Of a stretch of 37,265 nt of DNA, positions 7,611 to 16,791 are shown one piece after another. The stretch's first letter is position 1; every line of letters starts with the position of its first letter. Source of the DNA: Pseudanabaena sp. SR411 (lineage in GTDB: Bacteria > Cyanobacteriota > Cyanobacteriia > Pseudanabaenales > Pseudanabaenaceae); contig NZ_NDHW01000104.1 in assembly GCF_002251945.1 (NCBI RefSeq), positions 1-37,265 of the forward strand, read 5' to 3'. Made by a program: the position numbers and the translations under genes. The notes beneath the pieces are model-generated. The model searched no databases. It was not told where the DNA came from and saw only the letters and a program-made list of their open reading frames with translations.

Positions 7611-9140
7611 CTATGCCTCAACAGCGCGAGTAGTTTTGTCGCCAACTTTTTGGAAAGCACCCCATTCAACTTGCTCTTCGCTGAGTTCTGGGTCAACCCC
7701 AGCAAACACATCGCGGAACAAGGTACGAGCGCCATGCCAAATATGACCGAAGAAGAAGAACAGAGCAAATACTGCATGTCCAAAGGTAAACCAACCACGA
7801 GGGCTAGTACGGAACACACCGTCAGAGTGATTCTTTTCTTGATCGAATTCAAAGATTTCGCCTAGCTGAGCTTGACGAGCGTACTTCTTAACGTTGGGAG
7901 CATCGGTAAAAGATTTACCATTTAACTCACCGCCAACAAAAGATACAGTTACGCCAGTTTGCTCAACACTGTACTTAGATTCAGCACGACGGAAAGGAAT
8001 GTCAGCACGAACAACACCATCTTGGTCTTGTAAAACGACAGGGAAAGTTTCAAAGAAGTTAGGCAAACGGCGAACACTAAGTTCACGACCTTCACCATCC
8101 TTGAAAATTGGATGTCCTTGCCAACCTTGAGCAATACCATCGCCATTGTTCATCGGACCGACGCGGAACAAACCACCCTTAGCAGGGCTGTTACCAACGT
8201 AATCGTAGAAAGCAAGTTTGTCAGGAATTTTCGACCAAGCTTCTTCAGCACTCAAGCCAGCATTAACACCTGCTTGAACACGACGAGAAATTTCTTGTTG
8301 GAAAGAGTTTGTATCCCACTGATAGCGGGTAGGGCCAAACAATTCGATGGGAGTTGCTGCCGAGCCGTACCACATGGTTCCAGCGACAACGAAAGCCGCA
8401 AAAAATACAGCCGCAATACTGCTGGATAGTACAGTTTCGATGTTCCCCATCCGCAGGGCTTTGTACAAACGCTCTGGTGGACGCACAGTCAGGTGGAATA
8501 GACCAGCGATGATGCCAACAATACCAGCAGCAATGTGGTGAGCCACAATACCACCAGCATTGAAGGGGTTAAATCCATTGGGTCCCCATTCAGGTGCGAC
8601 TGGCCCAACATGTCCAGTCAATCCATAGGCATCAGAGATCCACATGCCAGGACCAAAAAGCCCTGTTTGGTGAAATGCACCAAAGCCAAAACAAAGTAAA
8701 CCAGATAAAAATAGGTGAATGCCGAACATCTTAGGCAAGTCTAGAGCAGGCTCACCTGTGCGAGGATCTCTAAATAGTTCCAAATCCCAGTTAACCCAGT
8801 GCCAAATCGCAGCAAGGAAGAGTAAACCAGAAAGTACGATGTGTGCGAGTGCGACACCTTCAAAAGACCAAAAACCGGGGTCAGCAACTTGTTCGCCAGT
8901 AATTGTCCAGCCACTCCAAGAATTGGTAATACCAAGACGGGTCATGAAAGGCATTACGAACATACCTTGCCGCCACATGGGGTTGAGGACGGGGTCACTA
9001 GGGTCAAAAATTGCTAGCTCATAAAGTGCCATCGAGCCTGCCCACCCTGCTACGAGAGCAGTGTGCATCAGGTGCGTGGCAATCAGTCTTCCTGGATCGT
9101 TCAGGAGAACTGTATGCACTCGATACCAGGGTAATCCCAT
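7611..9140 (-). CDS. psbB: Photosystem II CP47 chlorophyll apoprotein
   Basis: 509 residues, the full family length. CP47 is the inner antenna of PSII in the thylakoid membrane, binding chlorophyll a through histidines on six transmembrane helices (for example [59 protein letters not shown]). The start [19 protein letters not shown] is invariant in the family. The large lumenal loop lies between helices five and six (about residues 258-450). An AAGGA ribosome site lies 9 nt before the ATG. It is followed by psbT and a strong terminator. The 283-bp gap upstream must hold its promoter; no single pair of boxes can be chosen with confidence. Confidence 0.99.
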   Translation of the reverse strand: MGLPWYRVHTVLLNDPGRLIATHLMHTALVAGWAGSMALYELAIFDPSDPVLNPMWRQGMFVMPFMTRLGITNSWSGWTITGEQVADPGFWSFEGVALAHIVLSGLLFLAAIWHWVNWDLELFRDPRTGEPALDLPKMFGIHLFLSGLLCFGFGAFHQTGLFGPGMWISDAYGLTGHVGPVAPEWGPNGFNPFNAGGIVAHHIAAGIVGIIAGLFHLTVRPPERLYKALRMGNIETVLSSSIAAVFFAAFVVAGTMWYGSAATPIELFGPTRYQWDTNSFQQEISRRVQAGVNAGLSAEEAWSKIPDKLAFYDYVGNSPAKGGLFRVGPMNNGDGIAQGWQGHPIFKDGEGRELSVRRLPNFFETFPVVLQDQDGVVRADIPFRRAESKYSVEQTGVTVSFVGGELNGKSFTDAPNVKKYARQAQLGEIFEFDQEKNHSDGVFRTSPRGWFTFGHAVFALFFFFGHIWHGARTLFRDVFAGVDPELSEEQVEWGAFQKVGDKTTRAVEA

Positions 9141-9338
9141 TGCAAATGTTCCTTAATCTATGTAGTGAGTAAGATCTTAACGATTCTTAATTTTAATTTA
9201 TGATAATTGATCCTGACTTAGGTAACTACTCAAATACTTAAAGTAATGTGAGCAAATACTGTTTTCAGAATCGTTAAATCAGTCGAGTTATTTTATTTGT
9301 AACATCATAATAAACTATTCCTTCCGATTGATTGCGAT

Positions 9339-9367
9339 AAAACCCAAAAAGCAAGGACAGCACTTCG
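9339..9367. repeat. Unpaired half of an AAAACCCA palindrome
   Basis: The stretch begins AAAACCCAAAAAGCAAGGACAG and ends at a CACTTCG apex typical of the palindromes here, but its matching right arm is absent. A different complete hairpin starts two bases later. It looks like a palindrome that lost one arm or was replaced there. Confidence 0.4.
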
Positions 9368-9368
9368 T

Positions 9369-9425
9369 AAAAAACCATTGATAGAGTTGCGGCGCTTCGC
9401 GCCGCAACTCTATCAATGGTTTTTT
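9369..9425. terminator. 27-bp perfect hairpin overlapping the glyK stop codon
   Basis: Arms 9369-9395 and 9399-9425 are perfectly complementary, with a GGCGC-TTC-GCGCC apex and A6/T6 ends. The right arm runs into the glyK stop codon (9424-9426). On the minus strand it ends in a U-run and should terminate glyK. The inner stem ATAGAGTTGCGG is shared with the hairpin at 22631-22683. Confidence 0.7.
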
Positions 9426-10521
9426 AGCTATAAATCTTTGTTGGTAAATGAGATCGCGATATTTCGACCACCAGATCAGCACATGCGGTAGGGTAATCCC
9501 GATCAATCATGCGGGGCATAAACAGTTCAGGATGTAGCGCTTTCCAGAAATATTCAACAAATTGGGTGATTTCTTCGTCACTCATACCTGTTTTACCCGA
9601 ATTTACGAGTTTACGTTCAGCTTCAATCCGCCATTGGAGACTGTATTGGTAATCTTCAGGCACAAGCACAATCAAGCTATCAAGATATTCCCAGAGTGGA
9701 AGATAGTTGTAGAGATTAGCGTTACATTCGAGGGCAAATTCGCGATCGCTTTCTGACAAAATTGGTGGGACAAAATTACGAAAAGCCGAAATTGGTAAGG
9801 GGCGCATTCCTACAAACCAACCTTCAAACAAAACAATATCCGCACCACATGTAATTTCTGGCTCAATGCGATCGCCTGCACCATTGTGTAGAGATTTATC
9901 AAAGCGGGGAATGGCGATCGGCTGAGGATGATCTGGATGGCGATCGCGCAATTGCTGCAAAACTTGAATGCCCAAATCAATATCGTGGGTGCTAGGTGGT
10001 CCCCGCCAAATAAGATCGGGGCAGCGATCGCGTATTTTTTGGCGATCTACATAAGTCTTATACAAGTCATCAAGGGAAATACTTAAAAATGTTTTGCCGA
10101 GATATTGCAGCAAAATATTTAGCACTATACCCAATGTGGTTTTGCCAGTACCTTGACCACCCAGTAATCCTTGAATAAAGGGTCTAGCGATTTTTTGATG
10201 CTGATGGGCTAGGCTTTGAGCGAGGGGCAGCCAATAATGCCATAGCAGTGGCAGAGTTGCCGATGAGGGATCGATTTGGACATTGTGCAGCACTAAAGTT
10301 TCTAAAATTTTTGGATAAACTAATCGTAAAAGTTGCGATCGCTGATCAACTATTTCGTGAACTACTTCTAAATTTAGATTTAACTCATGATCATCAAGAG
10401 TTAACCGATCAAAGCAATTATTTTTTCTTGATTCATTCAGCAATAAATCATGATCAGCACTAGATAGGCGATCTCCTTGGACTAATAGTTCAAAAATTCT
10501 TATAGGTATGTTTTTAAGCAT
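9424..10521 (-). CDS. glyK: D-glycerate 3-kinase (plant/cyanobacterial GLYK type)
   Basis: 365 residues. It phosphorylates D-glycerate to 3-phosphoglycerate, the last step of the photorespiratory C2 cycle, in the cytoplasm. The N-terminal 110 residues are a helical extension, followed by the P-loop GLLGGQGTGKTTL (118-130) and then SISLDDLYKTY, WRGPPSTHDIDLG, IPRFDKSLHNGAGDR, and VLFEGWFVGMRP, which together define the GLYK/uridine-kinase-like P-loop family. WRIEAERKL and MPRMIDRDYP lie toward the C-terminus. It is divergent from the lipoprotein gene at 10732, with a 210-bp shared upstream region. A long hairpin overlaps its stop. Confidence 0.92.
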   Translation of the reverse strand: MLKNIPIRIFELLVQGDRLSSADHDLLLNESRKNNCFDRLTLDDHELNLNLEVVHEIVDQRSQLLRLVYPKILETLVLHNVQIDPSSATLPLLWHYWLPLAQSLAHQHQKIARPFIQGLLGGQGTGKTTLGIVLNILLQYLGKTFLSISLDDLYKTYVDRQKIRDRCPDLIWRGPPSTHDIDLGIQVLQQLRDRHPDHPQPIAIPRFDKSLHNGAGDRIEPEITCGADIVLFEGWFVGMRPLPISAFRNFVPPILSESDREFALECNANLYNYLPLWEYLDSLIVLVPEDYQYSLQWRIEAERKLVNSGKTGMSDEEITQFVEYFWKALHPELFMPRMIDRDYPTACADLVVEISRSHLPTKIYS

Positions 10522-10633
10522 TTCCTTACCCTGTCAGGCTTTTGCATAGTTCGTCACGTAAATCAGTTATAAAAATCACAAATTTACAAAAATTAAGCTA
10601 TTAATTAACCATCACTTAACCTAGAATTGACGC

Positions 10634-10685
10634 AGTGAGTAATTATACGCAAGCTCCTCCACAAAATCACGGATAGTTACTCACT
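10634..10685. promoter_or_regulatory. Spaced inverted repeat AGTGAGTAA/TTACTCACT upstream of the lipoprotein gene
   Basis: Two perfect 9-nt arms (10634-10642, 10677-10685) are separated by 34 nt and end 46 nt before the lipoprotein ATG. They could be an operator pair or the base of an mRNA leader stem. No promoter boxes could be fixed with certainty in this divergent gap. Confidence 0.3.
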
Positions 10686-10731
10686 CAAAAAATAACCAAA
10701 ACCTTTACCAAAAAGACAAAATCCAACAACT

Positions 10732-11160
10732 ATGAATCTCAAAGCTCTTTTGATCATTGCTAGCCTTAGCCTATCTGCTGGATTAGTTTCTTGCGCTACA
10801 GAAACCCCTACAACTCCTACTTCTACTCCAGCCGCTACATCCGCTCCTGCTGCTACCGATGCTGCTAAGGACAAAGCTACAACTGATGCTAAGCCAGATG
10901 CTTCTAAGGACGCTAAGCCTGCTGATGCAACTAAGCCTGATGCTGCTGCTAAAGATGCTAAGCCTGCTGACGCAATGGCTAAGCCTGATGCTGCTACTAA
11001 GGACAAGGCTGCAACTGATGCCAAGCCTGCTGATGCAACAGCTAAGCCAGACGCTGCTGCTAAAGATGCTAAGCCTGCTGACGCAATGGCTAAGCCAGAC
11101 GCTGCTAAGCCCGCTGACCCAACGGCTAAGCCTGCTGACGAAACTAAGAAGCCTCAGTAG
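10732..11160 (+). CDS. Lipoprotein with Ala/Lys/Asp/Pro repeats
   Basis: 142 residues. The N-terminus MNLKALLIIASLSLSAGLVS precedes C21, with lipobox LVSC, so it is probably a lipid-anchored export. The mature part is almost entirely A, K, D, P and T in units such as KPADAMAKPDA and TKDKAATDAKPADAT, with no predicted fold. Charges alternate, so the chain is likely extended and disordered, like a tether or spacer through peptidoglycan. The DNA contains a long direct repeat 111 bp apart (37 codons), so length variation between strains is expected. No homologue of known function is recognised. A strong terminator follows. Confidence 0.8.
   Translation: MNLKALLIIASLSLSAGLVSCATETPTTPTSTPAATSAPAATDAAKDKATTDAKPDASKDAKPADATKPDAAAKDAKPADAMAKPDAATKDKAATDAKPADATAKPDAAAKDAKPADAMAKPDAAKPADPTAKPADETKKPQ
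10942..11096 (+). repeat. Direct repeat inside the lipoprotein gene (period 111 bp)
   Basis: An exact 44-nt sequence beginning GCTGCTGCTAAAGATGCTAA occurs at 10942-10985 and again at 11053-11096. The offset is 111 bp, i.e. 37 codons, so recombination between copies would keep the reading frame. Shorter GCTAAGCCTGCTGA units recur throughout 10890-11150. Confidence 0.85.
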
Positions 11161-11167
11161 TATTTAA

Positions 11168-11208
11168 ACAAAAAAAGAGGTGACGCTTTGCGTCACCTCT
11201 TTTTTTGT
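11168..11208 (+). terminator. Intrinsic terminator of the lipoprotein gene
   Basis: A perfect 19-bp stem (11168-11186 with 11190-11208, loop TTT) has a GAGGTGACGC core and ends in a run of seven T. It lies 7 bp after the stop codon. Confidence 0.9.
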
Positions 11209-11265
11209 TGTTTGAGGCTGTGAGAAGTTGGACTAAAATCTAAGCAAACCTCTATAGGAATGGTC

Positions 11266-11865
11266 ATGCGATCGCCAACTCAAGAGCAGAAACTCAAGCC
11301 CAAACAGGATTTACTTGCTAAAGTTTTTCATTGGGTAAGTCTGGTCAGTTTATTTTTAATGATCACCAGTGGCTTACAGATTTATAACGCTAATCCTGTA
11401 TTTGGTGGACGAGGTGGTTTTCACATTCCCGCAATTTTAGGGCTAGGGGGATGGTTAGCAGGTGGTAGGCATTGGCACTTTGCCGCCATGTGGATATTTG
11501 CTTTGAATCTGCTGTGGTATGGAGTCTATGTTTTGCTAAGCAAGCGGTGGCGACATCGATATGCCAGTACCAAAGATGTTAAAGCCTTAGTAGTTAGCCA
11601 AAATACCAAGCGCAAAAACTATGCGTGGCATAGAGTTGTTTACACATTGCTAATTCCGATTTTATTGTTATCGATTTTTACGGGGATCGGGATGTATAAG
11701 CCAGCCCAGTTTTATTGGATCGTAGATAGTTTTGGTGGTTGGGATGCGTTGCGAATTACGCACTTTATGGCAGTCCCGATCACCCTGATTTTAGGTGGGA
11801 TTCATTCCCAATTGGGGCGGAAAGTGGGTGGCGATCGCCTTCTAGATTCAATGTTTTGGGAGTAA
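11266..11865 (+). CDS. Membrane cytochrome b (Ni,Fe-hydrogenase-type/b561), partner of the molybdopterin enzyme
   Basis: 199 residues from the second ATG (11266), chosen because AGGA at 11256-11259 lies 6 nt before it; an in-frame ATG at 11260 directly abuts that site. Four membrane helices are visible (WVSLVSLFLMITSGLQIY, FAAMWIFALNLLWYGVYV, VVYTLLIPILLLSIFTGIGM, ITHFMAVPITLILGGIHS), with histidines placed as haem ligands (KVFHW, RHWHFA, AWHRVVY, ITHF, GGIHSQ). The family passes electrons between the quinone pool and a periplasm-facing oxidoreductase. It lies 3 bp before the molybdopterin oxidoreductase gene, so the two probably form one redox complex. Confidence 0.88.
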   Translation: MRSPTQEQKLKPKQDLLAKVFHWVSLVSLFLMITSGLQIYNANPVFGGRGGFHIPAILGLGGWLAGGRHWHFAAMWIFALNLLWYGVYVLLSKRWRHRYASTKDVKALVVSQNTKRKNYAWHRVVYTLLIPILLLSIFTGIGMYKPAQFYWIVDSFGGWDALRITHFMAVPITLILGGIHSQLGRKVGGDRLLDSMFWE

Positions 11866-11868
11866 GTT

Positions 11869-12612
11869 ATGTCACAAGAACCTGAACAAAAACTACCAAA
11901 CTCAGATCTTGAGTTGGATGAGACTGATTTAGTCCCACGCCGCCGCTTTTTGACTCTCGCGGGTGCAGGATTGCTGACAATTGGGTTTGGTAGCCTTGCT
12001 GAAGGTTTGGTGGGTGGTTTATCGGAGCCATTAAATCAGCGGGTTGAATCACTGATCTTTCAACCACAACAGCCAGTACCAGAGTTTCCCATTAGTGCGA
12101 TCGAACCAGATAAATTAATCATTAATAGTTTTCGGGGTACACCAGCAATTAATCCTCTGGCTTATCGCCTCACGATTGATGGTGAAGTAAATAATCCCTT
12201 GAGTCTAAGCATGGGAGATCTCCAAAAAATACCCTTTACGAGCATGGTTATCCGACATGTGTGCGTTGAAGGGTGGGCGGCGATCGTGCAGTGGGGTGGT
12301 GTAAGACTACGAGATTTAATGGCGATCGCGAAGCCATCAGATCAAGTCAAATATGTCTATTTCTATTCAGCCGATGGTTATTACGAAAGTTGGGATATTG
12401 ACTCAGTGATGCATCCGCAAACCTTAATGGCTTATCAAAAGAATGGACAGCCTTTAACACCAGCCTATGGTGCCCCATTGCGTCTTGCCTCACCTGTCAA
12501 GCTTGGCTATAAGCTCAGTAAATGGGTAACCAGAATTCAGTTTACGAGTAGTCTTGGCAAAAAACGAGGCTATTGGGAAGATCTCGGTTACGAATGGTAT
12601 GCAGGGCTATAG
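11869..12612 (+). CDS. Tat-exported molybdopterin oxidoreductase (sulfite oxidase/MsrP-like)
   Basis: 247 residues. The N-terminus has a Tat motif RRRFLTLAGAG (24-34 region) followed by a hydrophobic segment, so the folded enzyme is exported or anchored outside. The body matches the sulfite-oxidase-type Moco domain: LTIDGEVNNPLSLSMGDL, then RHVCVEGWAAIVQWGGV, whose cysteine ligates molybdenum, then YYESWDIDSVMHPQTLMAY and GAPLRL. It resembles the catalytic subunit MsrP (YedY), which reduces methionine sulfoxide, but the partner here is a cytochrome b561-type protein rather than MsrQ, so the substrate is open. GGAG lies 6 nt before the ATG, overlapping the end of the cytochrome gene. Confidence 0.9.
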   Translation: MSQEPEQKLPNSDLELDETDLVPRRRFLTLAGAGLLTIGFGSLAEGLVGGLSEPLNQRVESLIFQPQQPVPEFPISAIEPDKLIINSFRGTPAINPLAYRLTIDGEVNNPLSLSMGDLQKIPFTSMVIRHVCVEGWAAIVQWGGVRLRDLMAIAKPSDQVKYVYFYSADGYYESWDIDSVMHPQTLMAYQKNGQPLTPAYGAPLRLASPVKLGYKLSKWVTRIQFTSSLGKKRGYWEDLGYEWYAGL

Positions 12613-12615
12613 CAG

Positions 12616-12652
12616 CAAATAAAGTGTGACGCTTTGCGTCACACTTTATTTG
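12616..12652 (+). terminator. Hairpin terminator after the molybdopterin oxidoreductase gene
   Basis: A perfect 17-bp stem (12616-12632 with 12636-12652) shares the GTGACGC-TTT-GCGTCAC apex with the terminator at 11168-11208. It lies 3 bp after the stop. No long T-run follows. Confidence 0.65.
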
Positions 12653-12752
12653 ATTAACTTTTGTTACGATTCTTGTGTTATGTTCACAAGCAAGGATGCG
12701 TAAAACGTTGCGATTTTCATCCTAATTTCAAAATTCTGATTAGGTAAAATCT

Positions 12753-12947
12753 ATGCGTTTAATATTCACCTCTAGATTTAATCGATTCCAGACTATTAAT
12801 GCCACACAAGCATGGTCCCTATTTCTCACAGGATGTAAAAAAGATGATTCCCTTGGCAAAAACCCAATGATTGGCAAATATGTAACCGTCGCTATTTTAG
12901 GAGCGATCATCGCCCAAATATTAGAAGCTATTTTGCTAGCATCCTAA
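12753..12947 (+). CDS. Small hypothetical protein with a C-terminal membrane helix
   Basis: 64 residues from an ATG at 12753. The first 45 residues are polar (RFNRFQTINATQAWSLFLTG). The end, KYVTVAILGAIIAQILEAIL, is one strong hydrophobic helix, giving a tail-anchor-like layout. No family is recognised. Coding status rests on an open frame bounded by terminators on both sides and sensible composition. No good ribosome site is seen. Confidence 0.4.
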   Translation: MRLIFTSRFNRFQTINATQAWSLFLTGCKKDDSLGKNPMIGKYVTVAILGAIIAQILEAILLAS

Positions 12948-12958
12948 GAAATACCATT

Positions 12959-13075
12959 CTATAGCTGTTGCAATTCTTGTTAGGACATAAAACCCAAATA
13001 GTGTGAGGCGGCGCTTCGCGCCGCCTCACACTATTTGGGTTTTGATTTGTCCTGATACAGGTGGCTATAGCTATA
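12959..13075. repeat. Hairpin element, family A copy 2
   Basis: A perfect 26-bp stem (12989-13014 with 13018-13043, triloop TTC) opens with AAAACCCAAA and has a GGCGGCGC core. It is enclosed by AGGACA (12982-12987)/TGTCCT (13048-13053) and by CTATAGC-type ends near 12959 and 13075. It has the same architecture as 1547-1662, but the middle of the stem differs in sequence on both arms. Confidence 0.75.
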
Positions 13076-13080
13076 GTACT

Positions 13081-13113
13081 AAAACAAAAACTGGCTAAGC
13101 CAGTTTTTGTTTT
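13081..13113. terminator. Short hairpin with A/T-rich flanks
   Basis: A perfect 16-bp stem (13081-13096 with 13098-13113, one-base loop) with core CTGGCT/AGCCAG and AAAACAAAAA/TTTTTGTTTT flanks reads as a bidirectional intrinsic terminator between the small plus-strand gene and glnB. Confidence 0.65.
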
Positions 13114-13185
13114 TAAAACCCTTACTGGGTCTGGTTTTTAATTCACAAAAATGCCGTCACACTCTTGTGAATTGGTATAAAAATA

Positions 13186-13220
13186 TTAAGAGAGTCGGCA
13201 CGAAGTACCGACTCTCTTAA
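13186..13220 (-). terminator. Hairpin downstream of glnB
   Basis: A 13-bp stem (13186-13198 with 13208-13220) has a GCACGAAGTA apex. It lies 32 bp beyond the glnB stop on the minus strand and probably terminates it. Confidence 0.6.
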
Positions 13221-13251
13221 ATATGGCTAGTTATTATGGTGTTTAGAAAAC

Positions 13252-13617
<366 letters not shown>

Positions 13618-13646
13618 TTAATACACTTGAATCGCTACCCAAATTT

Positions 13647-13660
13647 GTAGCCTAACATAC
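13647..13660 (-). promoter_or_regulatory. NtcA-type binding site for glnB
   Basis: The sequence reads GTA-GCCTAACA-TAC, a perfect GTA-N8-TAC palindrome. Read toward glnB, a -10-like TATTAA follows 23 nt later, the spacing of NtcA-activated (class II) cyanobacterial promoters. NtcA control of glnB is known from other cyanobacteria; binding here is inferred. Confidence 0.7.
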
Positions 13661-13708
13661 TTTTTAAGATTGTCCATCAGATTTGAGGTTCTCAGAATAT
13701 CGCTAAAT

Positions 13709-13755
13709 CCTAAAAATGATGAGGTAGCACGAAGTGCTACCTCATCATTTTTAGG
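13709..13755 (-). terminator. 22-bp perfect hairpin after the calcium ATPase gene
   Basis: Arms 13709-13730 and 13734-13755 pair perfectly around GCAC-GAA-GTGC. It begins three bases past the ATPase stop codon and has A/T runs inside the stem, so it serves as terminator or as a dispersed palindrome at the gene end. Confidence 0.6.
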
Positions 13756-13757
13756 GC

Positions 13758-16547
13758 TTAGGCTTTACGTTGCCACATCCACCAACGAATTACCAATTTC
13801 TCTAATTCTATCCAAACAAACATCAATGCGCTAAAACCAAAGCAAACTGCTAATTCTGTTGGGGTGATTAAATGTGTACCGAAGAAATTACGGAACGGCT
13901 CCACGTAAATCAGTACTAATTGTAAAACCGTAGTCATAATCACTGATCCCCAGACATAAAGATTAGTGCGTGGATCGAGTTCGATCGTCAGTTGGGTGTT
14001 GGAACGAATCGCGATCGCGTGACCCATTTGCGCTAAACAGAGGGTCGTAAATACCATCGTTGCCCAACGTTCTTTGTCATAGATTTCATCAAAGTGGGTG
14101 GTAGTGTAACCATGGGCCCAAGCCATAAGAGCGATCGTGATAATTGCTAAAACAATCCCAATTCTGACCATGTAGGCTCCCATCCCTCTAGCAAAAATAT
14201 TTTCACGGGGATCAACAGGAGGTCTTTGCATAACATTGGGTTCAGCTGGCTCTACAGCAAGGGCAAGCGCTGGCAAGCCATCGGTGACAAGATTCATCCA
14301 TAAAATTTGTAGAGGAATCAAAGGCACTGTTAAGCCCAGCATCGGAGCCGCCGCAATTGTAATGACTTCACCGATGTTGCTGCCAAGAATGTATTTGATA
14401 AAGCGGCGAATATTCGTATAAACTACGCGACCTTCTTCAGTGGCGGCGACAATGGTGGCAAAGTTATCATCAAGCAAGATCATGTCACTGGCTTCTTTAG
14501 ATACATCAGTACCAGTTATCCCCATCGCAATCCCGATATCGGCTTGTTTGAGTGCGGGGGCATCATTAACACCATCTCCAGTCATCGCCACAAATTGATG
14601 CTGTCTTTGCAATGCTTGTACAATCCGCAGTTTATGTTCTGGAGAGACACGAGCATAGACATTGACCAGATTAACTTCCCGATCTAAGTCTTCAGCAGTC
14701 ATGCGTTCTAGTTCACGTCCACTTAGAACATGATCGCCTTCTCTAGCAATTCCTAAATCTACAGCGATCGCCTTAGCAGTGAGTTGGTGATCACCAGTGA
14801 TCATCACAGGACGGATACCTGCTTCACGACATAGCTTCACGGCTTCGCGAACTTCTGGACGGGGTGCATCGAACATTCCCACTAAGCCCACCCAAACTAA
14901 ATTGCTTTCATCTTTTTCGGTAATGCCATCTTCGGGCAAGTCAGAGAGGTTACGATAAGCAAAACCTAGAACACGCAAACCACGACCAGCAAGTTCGTTA
15001 TTTTGAGCAAGCACATGTTGCCGTTGATGATCAGAGATCTCATGAATCTGATCCCCAATTTGAATATGGGTGCAGCATTCTAAAGTAAGTTCTGGCGAAC
15101 CTTTGCAAAAAAGCACATTACCGCCATGCTCGCCTTGGACTAGCACACTCATCCGCTTGCGTTCAGAAGAGAAAGGAACCTCAAACACACGCGGCATCCG
15201 ATGCTGCCATTCCGCCGCTTCACAGCCACCTTTGCTCGCCAGAACTAGCAAAGCGCCTTCCGTGGGGTCACCGATGATCATCCATTCACCGTTTTTTTGC
15301 TGCAAGATTGCATCGTTACAAAATACGCAAGCCATCAACAACTGCTGAACTTCAGGAATATTATTCACCGCAAAATTAGAATCTTCAGATGAATTTCCTA
15401 ATACATTAAATTCCCCCGTCGGGGCATATCCATCGCCTGTAACTTGCAGGGAATGTAGCCCTGTGCGAATCCCTTGCACCACCATTTTATTTTGGGTGAG
15501 CGTTCCTGTCTTGTCAGAACAAATTGTAGTCACAGAACCGAGAGTCTCAACGGCTGGTAAACGGCGAATTAGGGCATTTCTTCTGACCATGCGTTGAGTT
15601 CCCAATGCAAGGGTGACAGTCACTACCGCAGGTAAACCTTCAGGCACTACAGCAACTGCCATACTCAGTGAAGTTTTAAGCAGGTCACCAAAGTTGCCTT
15701 TATTCAGCATTCCCACCAAGACAACTAGAGCCACCAATGCTAGAGAACCGCTTACCAGTACATTCCCTAATTGGGTCATCCGTTGCTGTAATGGCGTATC
15801 TTCATTTTCCACATCTTGAATTAGCGCCGCAATTTTCCCTAATTCAGTCTGCATTCCTGTTTTAGTGACTAGCACCTTGGCGCGTCCCTGCACGACCTCC
15901 GTACCCTGATAAACGCAATTTAGGCGATCGCCTAAACTCGCATCTTCTTCTAGAACTAATTTTGCTTCTTTGTTAACGGCTTCAGCTTCCCCTGTCAGAG
16001 CCGATTCCCGCACTTGTAAATTTTGTTCATCAAGCAATCTTCCATCAGCAGCAATCTGTACCCCTGCTTCTAAAAGCATGATGTCACCGGGGACAAGTTC
16101 CTTGCCATTGATTTCGATGACTTCACCATTGCGAATCACCCTCACCTTGGGCGAAGACATACGCTTCAGAGCAGCCAGTGCTTTTTCAGCGTTAGTCTCT
16201 TGCATATAGCCAAGGATGCCGTTGAGCAAAACAATCGAAGCAATCGCGATCGCATCCTTCGGAAATTCGTTATCCCTAATATCTAGAACAGCCGAGACCA
16301 CAGCAACTGCCATCAGCATAATCAGCATGATATTGGTGAACTGATCGATAAAAATTTGCAGCGAAGATCGACCAGCTTTTTCAACTAGTTCATTGGCTCC
16401 ATAGCGCTCGAATCTAGCTGTAACTTCTTGGCTAGTGATACCTTGCTCGGGATCACTTTGGAGTAATTCCAGAGATTCATCAGCAGTGAAAGTGTGCCAA
16501 CGAGCTACTGGAGTGGCTGGAGTAATATCTTTTGTCTCAAGTGCCAT
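13758..16547 (-). CDS. pacL: Calcium-transporting P-type ATPase (PacL/SERCA type)
   Basis: 929 residues from the ATG at 16547; the frame extends 10 codons to another ATG at 16577, but the family-like N-terminus starts at MALETKD. An ATP-driven cation pump in the cytoplasmic membrane. Visible: the cation-ATPase N-terminal domain ([13 protein letters not shown]), the TGE phosphatase loop (SALTGEAEA, 183-190), the membrane-four motif [10 protein letters not shown] (298-307) typical of calcium pumps, phosphorylation motif [13 protein letters not shown] (D345), ATP-binding KGSPE, hinge [22 protein letters not shown], and membrane-six [12 protein letters not shown]. Calcium specificity is inferred from PEGLP and NLVTDGLPA. 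It is followed by a hairpin, then glnB on the same strand. Confidence 0.92.
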   Translation of the reverse strand: MALETKDITPATPVARWHTFTADESLELLQSDPEQGITSQEVTARFERYGANELVEKAGRSSLQIFIDQFTNIMLIMLMAVAVVSAVLDIRDNEFPKDAIAIASIVLLNGILGYMQETNAEKALAALKRMSSPKVRVIRNGEVIEINGKELVPGDIMLLEAGVQIAADGRLLDEQNLQVRESALTGEAEAVNKEAKLVLEEDASLGDRLNCVYQGTEVVQGRAKVLVTKTGMQTELGKIAALIQDVENEDTPLQQRMTQLGNVLVSGSLALVALVVLVGMLNKGNFGDLLKTSLSMAVAVVPEGLPAVVTVTLALGTQRMVRRNALIRRLPAVETLGSVTTICSDKTGTLTQNKMVVQGIRTGLHSLQVTGDGYAPTGEFNVLGNSSEDSNFAVNNIPEVQQLLMACVFCNDAILQQKNGEWMIIGDPTEGALLVLASKGGCEAAEWQHRMPRVFEVPFSSERKRMSVLVQGEHGGNVLFCKGSPELTLECCTHIQIGDQIHEISDHQRQHVLAQNNELAGRGLRVLGFAYRNLSDLPEDGITEKDESNLVWVGLVGMFDAPRPEVREAVKLCREAGIRPVMITGDHQLTAKAIAVDLGIAREGDHVLSGRELERMTAEDLDREVNLVNVYARVSPEHKLRIVQALQRQHQFVAMTGDGVNDAPALKQADIGIAMGITGTDVSKEASDMILLDDNFATIVAATEEGRVVYTNIRRFIKYILGSNIGEVITIAAAPMLGLTVPLIPLQILWMNLVTDGLPALALAVEPAEPNVMQRPPVDPRENIFARGMGAYMVRIGIVLAIITIALMAWAHGYTTTHFDEIYDKERWATMVFTTLCLAQMGHAIAIRSNTQLTIELDPRTNLYVWGSVIMTTVLQLVLIYVEPFRNFFGTHLITPTELAVCFGFSALMFVWIELEKLVIRWWMWQRKA

Positions 16548-16624
16548 CGATATTTTTAGGTAAACGGTTATCACCATAGTACTAAAAAATAGTAATTATC
16601 GCCTTAAAGAATCTTGAAGCAAGT

Positions 16625-16739
16625 AAACCCAGTATTGAGGTTTTCACCCCCATCAGCGGTGAAAACCTCAATACTGGGTTTTTGAAAGTCAGCATTAGGT
16701 GGGCTTTCAAAAACCCAGCTTTTATAATGAAAATTGCCA
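16625..16739. repeat. Composite two-hairpin element, copy A
   Basis: Hairpin 1 is a perfect 24-bp stem (16625-16648 with 16658-16681, opening AAACCCAG). Hairpin 2 is a 14-bp stem (16675-16688 with 16704-16717, TGGGTTTTTGAAAG), and its left arm overlaps the right arm of hairpin 1, so the two cannot form together. A tail TTTTATAATGAAAATTGCCA (16720-16739) follows and contains a TATAAT that could act as the -10 of the gene at 16792. The same order of parts recurs at 33703-33831. Confidence 0.7.
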
Positions 16740-16791
16740 AAGACAAGCCAGTGAGAATTAGCGTAAGGAAGAATTGCGATACAATTGCGTG

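Noticed and set aside
7604-7852. Several frames on both strands inside psbB (also 7650-8541 on plus and 8741-8935 on minus)
   Set aside because: All are shadows of the highly constrained CP47 coding sequence, with no homology and no ribosome sites.
9141-9338. Specific promoter boxes for psbB
   Set aside because: The region is A/T-rich with several -10-like words, but no pair had proper spacing, so none was reported.
10677-11024. Minus-strand Ala/Ser-rich frame and a Leu-rich plus frame (10859-11167) over the lipoprotein gene
   Set aside because: Both are by-products of the GCTAAGCCTGCT DNA repeat; the lipoprotein frame has the signal peptide, lipobox and terminator.
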